From positions 9,122,901 through 9,186,900 of the forward strand of contig NC_087082.1 of assembly GCF_026151205.1 (NCBI RefSeq): a stretch of DNA of 64,000 nt. Reading direction: 5' to 3'. This document shows positions 46,621 through 58,600 of this stretch, in pieces. Source of the stretch: Bolinopsis microptera (Eukaryota > Ctenophora > Tentaculata > Lobata > Bolinopsidae). Every line of letters starts with the position of its first letter. The stretch's first letter is position 1. The notes under the pieces were generated by a model. The model saw only the letters and a list, made by a program, of their open reading frames with translations, was not told the origin of the DNA and ran no database searches. A program made the translations under genes and the position numbers.

Positions 46621-49600
46621 TTATTCCTATACTTCTGTTATTTTATCTGTTGCACGATGTTCATTAGGTTTCAAACATTATACGTCTCTAGCATATAATA
46701 TATATTACGTTTCTTCATATAATGTAAAAGCATGCATCTTTTCCTTAAAAAGATTGATGAAGGAGCGTTATTGGGACACGTCAAGATGCGACGATCTACG
46801 GTTGCCGGACTGATGAACATTCAAATTTGGAAACCATCCAACTTTCTAGCGCCTTCCTGTATGATGGCAATGTCACGTGACGAGCTGGCCTCGCCATCGT
46901 ACCACGTAATTACTGTGCCACGGTACATGTCAGATCTATAATGTGGAGATTGTACACGTGATCCAGATACTGCAGAGGGTGATCTACTACAGAGAGCTGT
47001 TGTTGTGATTAGTACGTGTTCTAGATTGTTAGGAAAACTGTGCCATGTTCCACTCTATTTGAAAATGTAATCGTCATATTTGATTGAAACACGTACAAAC
47101 CTGTCAAACATCTGTTGATGAAACTGATTGTTATCAACCGAAATTATTAATAACAAAATTGATTGTATGAACAAAAAGCAGAAATTAATATGACTAAATT
47201 ACAATACTCGGGTTAACAATGTAATGTATACAAAAGTAAAGCACTTTATTTGTAGATGTTTAACCCTGTCACACGTGTGCGCGCCCCTTTTGTTTCCTGG
47301 TTCTTAACTCACTAAACAATACCACTGATGAACTCACTCCTTTTAATCGATTGGTAAACTGATATATTCAATCACCTTGACCTGGATAGAAACCTGGGTA
47401 GCCGAATTGGCGAATTATATCATATTGATTCTGGAAACGTTGCCAAGTTATCTCCAGTACCAACCTCAGTACCAACCATAATACCAGGTCATCATGTAAA
47501 TGTGTCACCACGTGTTACACCACGTGTTACACCACGTGTTACACCACGTGTTACACCACGTGTTACACCACGTGTTACACCACGTGTTACACGAGTTCAT
47601 ATAAAACTCCTACTACCAATTCTAGTGATCTCTCCACTGCTTAGGAAGTTTGAAGAAGAATATCAAATATAAGCGATGATTTAAGGCAAGAACTTAGATC
47701 ACTAATTACTGAATTTGGGCGAATTTGAACGTTTTTTTTTTTTTTTTTTTTTTTAAAGAGAGGCTGGGCCTGGTTGGCCCACGAGAGGATAGCATATGGA
47801 TGCTTTGCCTACCTCTGGGGTATGGCAGTCCTGTGGGAGGATGCCAGCGGAATCAAGATGTGTAATCACGGATGATGGTAAGTGTTGTGGGGTGTGTTAT
47901 AGATAAACGCTTAATTAGTGGTTGAGTGTGGAAGAGAGGGGCGAAACAAGACGGCGTTAAAGTAGTCGCTATGTTACACCTGTCTGGTCCAACTCCTCCG
48001 GCACCACTAAGCGTTTAGTGTGGTTTGTAAAGTTGACAATGGTGGAGATGTGTTGGTTGTCGAATATGTCATTGACAGAGAGGTAGTAGTCCCGGAAATA
48101 TTGACCTCTTATTTGGGCAATAGCCGGGCACTGTCCGAGAAAGTGTGAGACAGTCTCCTCTCCGTCGCCGCATTTTGGACAAGCACTTGTGTCTGATTTG
48201 TGGATGGTGTGTAGGTGTTTGTTGAGGCCACAATGTCCCGTGATGAGGTGCACTGCAGTTCTGTAATTTTGTCTGTTGTTGCTGAGTGTAGTGTTGAGAT
48301 TTTTGATGATGTTGATGTTTTTATGTCCAAGTGTCAGTTTAGTGTGTCTGGGACCATTAGTAATCCATGATTCTTGATTAAGTTTTGTGACTTTGTCGTT
48401 GATCAGGCGTTTGATGTAAGATTGTGGAATTGGGCAATTCAAAGTGGATTCACTGGTTGTGCCATTTTTGGCCAGCTCGTCTGCTTTTTCATTACCCCAC
48501 AATCCGATGTGTGCTGCTATCCATCTGATCTCTAAGGTGTTAGTGGATCCGAGTGTATTGAGGGTGTCGTAGCAGTCTCTAGTGGTTCTACTCCTCGTTG
48601 AAGGTGAGGATATAGCTTGAATAGAGGAGAGACTGTCTGACCATATGATGATATGTGTGTTTGTGTAAGTTGATAGATATTTACAAGCTTCGATGATGGC
48701 AGTGAGTTCAGTTTGATAAACGGTGCAATAATCAGGAAGCTTGAATGATCTTTCATCTAGTGTAGTGTTGTTGTTGTCTGTGGTGATAATATAACCAGCC
48801 CCGCTACCTGAGTCTGTGCGTGACCCGTCTGTGTAGCAGGTGATGGTTTCACTGGGGATGTTGTCGATGGTGTTTTGGAGTGAGCCTCTATATTCAATGT
48901 TGTCAGCTCCAGGAGTGGTGACCGTGAAGCGTCGTTCAAGCATCATGGTTGGTATAGATAGGTCTCTCTCTGCTTTGGGTGGTATGTTGAGGTCTACCAT
49001 GAATTGTTTGTTGATAGTGGTGTGAGTTGTGATGGTACCTTTTCTGGGGGCGATAGTTTCGAGGGTTAGGCTTCCATATGCTTGAAGCCTGGCTGTGCCC
49101 TTTGCTGCTTCACCTCTCAGGAAAAGTATGATATCTGGAGTGTTAGTGAGGTGGTTCAGTGCGATGAAGGGAGTACTAGGCATGGCACCAGACATCATTC
49201 TCAATGCCAATGCCTGAACTCGTTTGAACTTCCTCGCGTTGGTGTCTGTTTGGGTTGCCCTAATCCATATACTACAGCAGTATGATAGAATAGGTCTGAT
49301 GACAGCGGTGTACATCCATTTGCATGTTTTAGGGCTCATACCCCAAGTGGGGCCGACAGCTCTTCTACATTGCATAAGGGATGCCGTAGCTTTTTTGGTG
49401 GTATTGGTGATATGTTCATTGAAATTGAGCTTGCTGTCGAGGGTCACTCCTAGGAATTTGGCAGATTTGGATAGACCTATAGTGGTGTTACCCACCACCA
49501 CAGGTCTAAGTGTCCATTTCTTATTCCAGGTAAACATGACTATTTGTGTTTTGAGTGCGCTTATGGATAGATCTTTGGTTTGGCACCATTTTTCTATTGT

Positions 49601-52600
49601 GTTGATGGTTTTGCGTGTTCTGTTCCAGATGATGTCTAAATCATTCCCCTCCGCTAGAGAAAGCAGATCATCTGCAAAAGCTTGCAGATAACCTGGTATG
49701 TCTCTTGCGGTGTAGGCCAGGAGATCATCGACTACCAGGTTCCAAAGGAAAGGGGAAAGGATGCCACCTTGGGGGCACCCTCTCCGGATCCGAACCCTTT
49801 TCGACTTATCCTTATGATTTAATGTGATGAATCTGTTAGTTACCATGTTGATGATCCATTGTGCTGTGGCCGGGTCCACTTTCGTGGTCTTGATAGCGTC
49901 AGAAATAGCCTTGAAAGAGACATTATCAAAAGCTCCCTCTATATCTAGAAAGACTCCTAAGACATATCCCTTCTTAGCTATCCTGCGCTCGATGGTGTGA
50001 GTAACTTTATGAAGGGCTGCTTCGGTTGAACATCCCTTTTTAAAGCCAAATTGTCGTTTGTTGATGTCTTTAGCGATATTAAGGTCGTGTTGCATATGCC
50101 ACAGTATCACCTTCTCCTGTAGTTTTAACATCACAGGAGAAAGGGTGATAGTGCGAAATGATTTTGGTTGGTTGTAGTCAGTTTTTCCAGGCTTTGGGAG
50201 AAAGATTCCAAGGGATTCTTTCCACAAAGTTGGAATGTGTTGGGTTTCATGATTTTTTGTCATAATGGTTCTGGTGATGTCTTTGATGTGTGTCCAAGCT
50301 TTCTGTATGATGATAGGTTTGAGGGTGTCGGGTCCAGCAGCTTTTAACGGATCAAAGGATTTAAGAGCCTCCTCGATTCTGTCTGGGCTGTAGATGGTAT
50401 TGAGTAAGGTGGTGGTGATTGGTAGAGGTCCAGGTGGAGGCACTGGCGGGTCAGTGACACTATCCTTGAAGTGGGTTTGTGTCATGACCTCCAGTGTCTC
50501 CTCTGCATTTTTGGTGATGTCTCCGTTTGGTTTGTAAACGGCTTCTAGTGTGTGCTTGTTGTCGTTGCAGGATTTCAGAATCTTGTTCATCCTTCCGGAT
50601 TCCTTAACAGACTCTGTTTCCTGACAAAAAGTTCTCCAGGCATTACGCTGGGAGTTGGATATAAGTCTGTTGTATTGTTTGTTGCTCTCTCTAAGAGCGA
50701 GCCACAGGGCATCAGTTTTCTTTTTTCGGGCTGTAATCAGTTTTTGTCTTATTCCCCTCTGTGCTTCCTCTACTTCTCGAGTTAGCCAGGGGGGTTTGCG
50801 GACGGAACTTGAGATGTAAGTAATGGGGCATGCCTCCTCGAAGGCTTCCTTAAGTGCAGTATTGATGATGTCTATATTGTGATCAATTTCGGTCGTAGTG
50901 TTGATTTGTGTGTTGTTAAGGTTGGGGTTATTCGATAGGATCTCATCAAATCTGTCCCAGTCAGTGTTTTTGACTAGTCGGATCTGTTTGGGTTCCTTCT
51001 TTGGCCCTGTAGTTATGTCGAACATAATATAGCGATGGTCAGAGTTGGAGTAGAGGTCACTAACATGCCAATTGCTAATGAGGTCTCCTCCCAACTGGTT
51101 TGTTATTGTAAGATCGATAATTGAATTGTGGCCTCGAGAGTTGAGGAAGGTTGGGGATGATCCTTTGTTGGCACATGACAGCCCTAGGGAGGAGAGAAAG
51201 TCAAGTAGCTCCTCTCCCCTCGTATTGCATGTCTTGTTCCCCCAAAGGGTGTGATGGGAATTCGTGTCCGACCCTATAATGAGCGGGATGTTGTTATCAT
51301 TGGCATATTTTGCTAGAGGTGATGTTTCTTGTGGCGGTACCGGTCCGTTTATATCCATGTATGAAGCTGCCAGAATGAGTTCTGTCGAGCTGAGTTGGAT
51401 TTTAACGGCCACTTGATCGGGTGTTGTGAATTGTGTAAGTTCCCAACATTTAGCTGTCAGGTTTTTGTGCAGTACAATTGCGGCACGGGGTCTTTTATCC
51501 CCGATTTTGTAGTAGAAGTTGGACAGATCTTTATTTATAGGTGGTATGATATTTTTGTTATTCGAGTACGGTTCAGTAGCAAGAATGACTGGATTTTTCC
51601 TGCCATGTATGTTGGCTAGGAGGGTTTTCCATGCATTAAACTTGCGTTTGAGGTTAATCTGAGTAATAGAATAAGAATCCAAGCAATTCTTACCATTTTT
51701 GTGAGTAGTCTTTTGACACAGTCTGCCCCTCTGTGTCTTATTGTGTCGTTTTTTGTTTTTGTTTTTGTTGTTGTTAGTGTTGTTGTTGTTGTTGTTTTGT
51801 TGAGTGTTGATGTTTGTGTTGCTATGGGTGGTGTTATTAGGGGGGATATTGTTGGTCTGGGGAACAGTAGTTGAAGCGACTGATACTCCTCCATCATGCA
51901 AGGTCCTAGGACCTGTTACGACGGAAGGTGCGGTTGCGGGGGGCCTCCCTGAGGCGCACGGCAGCGGTCAGCGTGCACAGGAGATGACCTGTCTTCATGA
52001 GGTATTCTTCACCCTGAGGTGAGACATCAACCCATAAACGCATCCGCCGTCGCGCCGCCGCAGTGCCACCTTCAGCCGCCTCCACCTTAACTGTTTCCCA
52101 AGCGTGCGATACATATCGGATCGAGTCCAACGGCAAGCCGTAGTGGACGTTCCGAGATATAAGCCCGCGAACCAAAGTTACTGGGTCCAACCCGTCCGCA
52201 GCGTGTTCCAATCCAGAGAGCTGGAATGGAACAGGAAATTGGTATCGGTTCCACACATCAGTCTCAGTCACGTTCCACCCCTCTCTACGAAGGGTTTCTG
52301 CGATCGTGATGGCCGATGGCTTATCCTCCACCTCTATCCTTGCCCCGTCGATGGTTGGTTGCAGTAGAGTGATTTTGAGTGGTTGTGAGACCACGAACAG
52401 GAGACGTGTGATGTGATCACATGCGTCACTGAGTGCCTCCGCCTTGGTTACGATCAGGGTGAGTAATGGATCACCCTTCCTGAAAACCTCGTCGGGGTCT
52501 GTCAGTTTCACAGCTTCTGTTTCGCAGTCTGAGGTGTCTGTTTCCTTTTGTCTTTCGGATTTGGACTTCTGCTTCCTCCTCCTCTTCTCAGCCCCGCTTT

Positions 52601-55600
52601 TCTGTACTGGTAGAATTGCGGTGGAGGTTTCAGGCTGTTCCGGCTTCCGAGTTTTGTCCATCCCCGAGGATCCCGACCCGGTGTTATCTTGGATCGGCAT
52701 CGACTCAGGTTTGGACTCAACTGCGGGAGCTTTCGCATCCGTCACCTCCATTGGGCTGACTTCGGACGGGGCAGCAGTCGCCTCCGCGGGAGAACTGAGG
52801 GAGACCGCCGGAACATCACTTTCGTCCTCGAAGAGATCCTGATCGTGGAGCCCTCTGTTGCCAGAGGCTACTGAATCACGTCCAGAATTTCTTCTCTGTC
52901 TGTGAAGTTCCCGGTTTCTCCGTCTCAGATCCTCAACGGCGTCACCTTTAATGTTGCTGTATTTGAGCTGTTGTCTGATTGTGTGGTCCGTGCTTGTAGA
53001 GTTTTCACTAATATACGACTTTCGTCGTATATTTGAGTTGTCTATTTGGGGTGATTTCAATAAATCGTCGGAATTGTTAGAGGGACAGACTGATGTGCTG
53101 TCCTCCAATACTTCAAGACGAAGAAGTTCATTCGTCGTCGTGCTTGAGATCGATTCACTCTCTGCGGTTTCCGTGATGTTGTCGATTTGCTGTGTTTCAC
53201 CGGAGTTGGACATTTTTGTGACTTGTCTTGCTCAAATTATTTGTTATATAGTAGTGTTGAAAGTATTAAAACAACGTTCAAAATTAAAATTTGAACGTTG
53301 ATTCGATATGTAATCTGCTCAGGGTACAATATTTTGATATTATCCTGATTCACTTTTGCCATGTTGTAGAGAATTAAGATTTCCCAACACTCGGATATCA
53401 GACAAGTGTTACAGCTGTGCCGTGTGCTGTGACGTAAAAGTATTGAGAGTGAAAGTAGAAGTACAAAGTAGTGGGTTGTACTTGTAGCACAGTTGGTGAG
53501 GGTTGTCACACATTTTGTCACACATCTTGTCACACCGCTACAATCCCCGTCATTATTAGCTATATTGTCATCTTAATTCTCAATAAAATTCCAGATGCTC
53601 ATACGTCACTTGTTAAAGTACCTCATTATTTATTCACACCATGTAATTCCACAAAATAACAAACACAGCCCAAAACTCTTATATGTTTAAACAAAACACC
53701 CAAAACAGAGTAATTCTAAAATTTCCAGAGTGATCAGTGCACGCTTACCAGTACGAGTAACGCTTGTGCCGTGTAACTTAGTATCACGAGTAACTTCTTG
53801 ATCGTCCTTACACTTTTGTATAATACATATTTTACATATTCTGGTTTATCATATCATTACTCTTTCCTTAGTTAACATACAAGTGAATATATTATGTTAT
53901 CCCAACCACTGCACTAAGTGGAGATGAAAAATGGCACCGTCTCCAGCAGCCTTCTAACCGCGTTCTAAACAGATTCCTAAACGGTTGTAACGCAGTATTA
54001 GTTAATGGGCAGATTGCCTTGTGGGCTGGAATACCACTTGGGCTGGGATACCACGTGGTAGTTACACCAACAGGTAAAGTCACCTGTCACCCGAGACCCA
54101 TAGTTAGCACGTTGTTTTAACAAAGGTCACGTGACTTTGACCACTAAACGACCTGGCGAAACTAGATATAAGACTGTAAACTGAGGGGGTGATGGTACGC
54201 TCTCTTAACCGTAAAGTAGATTAGGGGAATTGTTCCCAATTTATTAGACTATTTTCTCAATTTGTGGTTTGTAATTTGAATAATATGTTTGAAATTTGAA
54301 TAATATGTGAATAATATGTGAAATGTGAATAATATGTGAATAATATGTGAACAATATGTGCTATCCCTCGATAGACCAAGAATTTTTTATCATAACAAAA
54401 AAGCTTGCTACCTGCTACAAGACTTACCATTTACATCAAACGCCTGATCAACGACAAAGTCACAAAACTTAATCAAGAATCATGGATTACTGATGGTCCC
54501 AGACACACTAAACTGACACTTGGACATAAAAACATCAACATCATCAAAAATCTCAACACTACACTCAGTAACAACAGACAAAATTACAGAACTGCAGTGC
54601 ACCTCATCACGGGACATTGTGGCCTCAACAAACACCTACACACCATTCACAAATCAGACACAAGTGCTTGTCCTAAATGCGGCGACGGAGAGGAGACTGT
54701 CTCACACTTTCTCGGACAGTGCCCGGCTATTGCCCAAATAAGAGGTCAATATTTCCGGGACTACTACCTCTCTGTCAATGACATATTCGACAACCAACAC
54801 ATCTCCACCATTGTCAACTTTACAAACCACACTAAACGCTTAGTGGTGCCGGAGGAGTTGGACCAGACAGGTGTAACATAGCGACTACTTTAACGCCGCC
54901 TTGTTTCGCCCCTCTCTTCCACACTCAACCACCACTTAAGCGTTTATCTATGAGTTATGACACACCCCACAACACTTACCATCATCCTTGATTACACATC
55001 TTGATTCCACTGGCATCCTCCCACAGGACTGCCATACCCCAGAGGTAGGCAAAGCATCCATATGCTATCCTCTCGTGGGCCAACCAGGCCCAGCCTCTCT
55101 TAAAAAAAAGAAAAAGAAAAAAAAAGACTTACCATACAATTCCGAGTTTTATCACAAAATCTCTCAAAAGAAATAATATAATATTGTTACTTTGTTAGTT
55201 TGTTGACAAGTTACCCAACCCAACATAATGCCAACTTAGTACAACGCACCACGTTTTACATAACATATTATTTACAATTATACTATCTGTAACTTGTCGG
55301 AGGAGTGTTTTGCCAATTATCATTATCAACACGGGGACACAGTATAATAAACACACTGCAGCATTGCATACTAAGGTTAGGGAGGCCTTTGTATGTTATC
55401 ACCCCTGTCACTTATACTGGTTTACTATGGGTTCCCTGTAAAGTTTATTGTACGGTATAGCTCAGCTTGGCGATGGACGTGTTATTAAGCGATATAGTCA
55501 TCATGTGAGGACATGGCGAGCAGTGAAAGTGGGATTTTGCCATGAAAAAAGAAAGAAGTTGCTTACACGCACCACGACTTATTGCTCTAAAATCGGGATT

Positions 55601-58600
55601 ATTTTTAGTTATATTTTGCTTCCTTAATGTCAGAGAAGATTTATTTTATTGTTATTAGTTATGTGAGTTGAGTTAAGATTCAGTATCTGCTAGCAGTATA
55701 AGAATCAAGCATAACATCATAATATTATTATAATGTGTGAATTGTGATTGTACTAACTCTGATATCTTGAATAAGAAAGGGTTGACAGAATCTCTTGTCA
55801 GCTCACAGAGATATAGTTCAAAGGTTCAATAAACCAATAATAAAGTGCCCTGCATGCATCCTGATTTAATTTCTAAATATCACTCCCATATTATCAGGGA
55901 GAAATAATCATACTCTCATGATTCCTGCCTACATGCATGTGTTCGGACTAGACATTTTAAAATGTGGGAAATATGCATGTTATTCTCTCTGAAAAATGTG
56001 TTAGATCGGACGCTGGAAAGTTACGCGGTCACGAGATTGAGAAAGTAAGGACTTGTGGACTTTTCAGGAGTTGTTGCGGCGCTTATTATATATAACGTTT
56101 AGAGTCATTCTCGGCCGTAAAGCCTTACAGAATATAGCAGAATACTATAATACGGTAATGGACTTATAATCTTTGTAAGTTTAGTTAATAATAACTGTAA
56201 GTTTTTACAAGGGATATTACTGAGTATAAAATGTTGGGTCTGTACTGTGAGCTTGCATCTGATTTAAGTAACACTTCCTATCATGTTTACGTTTAAACAG
56301 GTTTACGGGTTTAGAAGCTTATCTAGAATAGCAGCTTATCTAGTGAACCAGCTTATCTAAATTGGTTGAATATTCTAAAACTGTGGTAGAAAAGAGAAAG
56401 AAATCTGAGAATGATATGAAAACCAGGCTGTACCTGTAATTAGATTAATTCTTGGAGGTTTACCAAGTTGCAGTGCTGATATAAATTACACGGTGTCAGT
56501 ACGTGGTAACACAGTGGTGGTGTGTGGGTTGCTAACCACTTCTTCTCACGCTACAAGATGACGTAATGTGTGCTGGAGGATTTCTAATTTAACATGAGCT
56601 GTAAATCTTGTCTTTCCTTACACTCAATCTGATCATTGGTGTAATGTTAAATGTATTTTCATGCGAATCTTTTGTGTTGTCAATAATGAGGATATGTGTG
56701 TAATTGTAATTATAAGCGGGAGATTGAGACTTGTGCTAATCAATGTTGGGTTACACGTAATTAAAATTACATCCAATTAACATACACACCATTAGCGTGG
56801 GACCCCAATCCTAATTAAGGTGAACGCCCATATCAAATTTATGGTAAATTGATAGCGCAGTTTCGCGGGAGTTCTAATTTACCATGAGTACTGTGTCCCT
56901 AACTGTATAACCAAGTGTGTACCTGATTTAACACCACACTCCCCAGGACTACGCAGAAATAGAAGATGGTCCCGAGTACGTGGAGGTGATAACTCCAGAA
57001 CACCCACCCCCCTCCTCCGCACTCAGCCCTCTCCCTCACCATCTCCCACAGTCCAATACCTTCCACTCGGCTCCTGGCAGGGTCATGTTGGAACGGCAGA
57101 GGAGTAAGAGTGTGACAGGAGCGCTGTGTAGTGAGCTCGCTAACGAACGCAGACATTCCACCCCTCTCAGGTATTACAAGGCTGTGTTAATTACAGGCTA
57201 CTCTTCGTTAATTTGTTAATCAGTTACTTTTTATTGATTGGTGAAAAATAATGGGCATTTCTTTAGATAATACTATGTTTGTGTATTGTCTGGGGTTTCA
57301 GGCTATTCAGGGTTGCTATTTGTATTGGATCATATTGGGAAACCATCAAAATTGCATCCAATTTAGATTTTAGAGTCTATCATGGCCTCTGTAACTATTG
57401 CACCCGTTTCAATATAACGAACCAACCATAATTATAATCGAAATACGTCATGAAAATAATAACTCCATACGTATCCCAACCTGTATCGTCACCGCGCCTC
57501 CTTGGCAATACATAACGAGTGCAATACCGTACGTCAAACGACCAGCAGTTATAATTTAACTACATTTCGCTACAACATAACGTCATGAAATACCAGTTAT
57601 CCCCAATGTTATGAGCACTGTGTGGGCTAATAACTAAATAGGTAAATTGTAGTCTGCGTCATGATATCAACTAAAGACACTCCCACTTGGAGGCTCCTCC
57701 CACTTCATATCCAGCAACCATACTGTAACCTCAAAATGCTATCTGAAATTGATCCATATGTTTGAGTTAAAAGTCTTTTGAGTTAAAAGTCCTAACACTA
57801 ATAGCAGTGTAGGTCAAAGCGACTTCTTTTTATAATGCTCATGAACATTCGCTGAGATATTTAAATGAAAGTAAATGATCCCTTTTCCAGGAACGATAGA
57901 GAACCCTCAATGTACGAAGGTTGCAGCTATGTAACCCACGACCCCGGCCCACTAGAAGACGAAGAATTTCACGACTACACAGAAGTACCCGACCTAGAGG
58001 GGGTACCCAGCAGTTTCCATAGCAACTCCAGTGGTTACCATAGCAACGGGAGCAGCGTTCAGAGTCGTCACCATCTCCCTGGCAGCTTAGATAGGTGAGT
58101 TAGTAAGTCACGTGGTCTCACTCTAGTGGGTCACGTGCTCACTGTTACTTTACTAATGTGTTCTGTAAAGTGTTTTATGTGAGTGGTTTGATGAACTGTA
58201 GCTAGAGATAGAGAGAGAGAGAGAGAGAGAGAGGCTATTTTGGGAGATTTCGTAAGTCATAAATCTTTAATTTCAACATGTAACATATGGTCGGCTTATC
58301 ATCGTGGTGAAAATTAAAATTAAATGTTGAGACGCTGTTTTAAATTACGTGACAAATTGTGTTTTAAAGTGTGTGAATAATGTGTCCTCTACTATAAAAT
58401 ACAGATAAAGAAGTGATAAGGGTTATTTTAGTGGTTTATGAGACTCCTTGTTAAATCAGTTTGACTGACACTTGACTAACACGTGATACTGACACGTGAT
58501 ACTTTTAATCAGTCATAGTGTTGAGAGTCTGTTGTCCAAAATGGACGTCCTAAGTTTTGTCCTGGCGCCAGATTTTGCTGATCTGTAAGTTTACCAGAAC

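Larger units (their letters stand above)
47732..53287 (-). mobile_element. Full-length, apparently intact I-type LINE with RNase H
   Basis: 5,556 bp, minus orientation. The poly(A) tail is A23 (T tract 47732-47754). The 10-bp target duplication AATTTGAACG is at 47722-47731 and 53288-53297. ORF1 (53213-51906) and ORF2 (51901-47969) are both free of breaks. APE endonuclease, RT, RNase H and a C-terminal CCHC are all present, as in the I/Jockey-group elements with RNase H. It sits in antisense in the 10.6-kb intron 46313-56946 of the SH3 gene. A second, nearly identical but 5'-truncated copy is at 54431-55123. Confidence 0.95.

Noticed and set aside
46517..46813. 98-residue frame with a polyproline run
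   Set aside because: The run is the C40 homopolymer; the flanks have no gene-like features.
51616..51897. 93-residue third frame starting ATGATGG after ORF1 of the intact LINE
   Set aside because: It is Thr-rich because it reads the Asn-rich ORF2 linker out of frame; it is not the ORF2 start.
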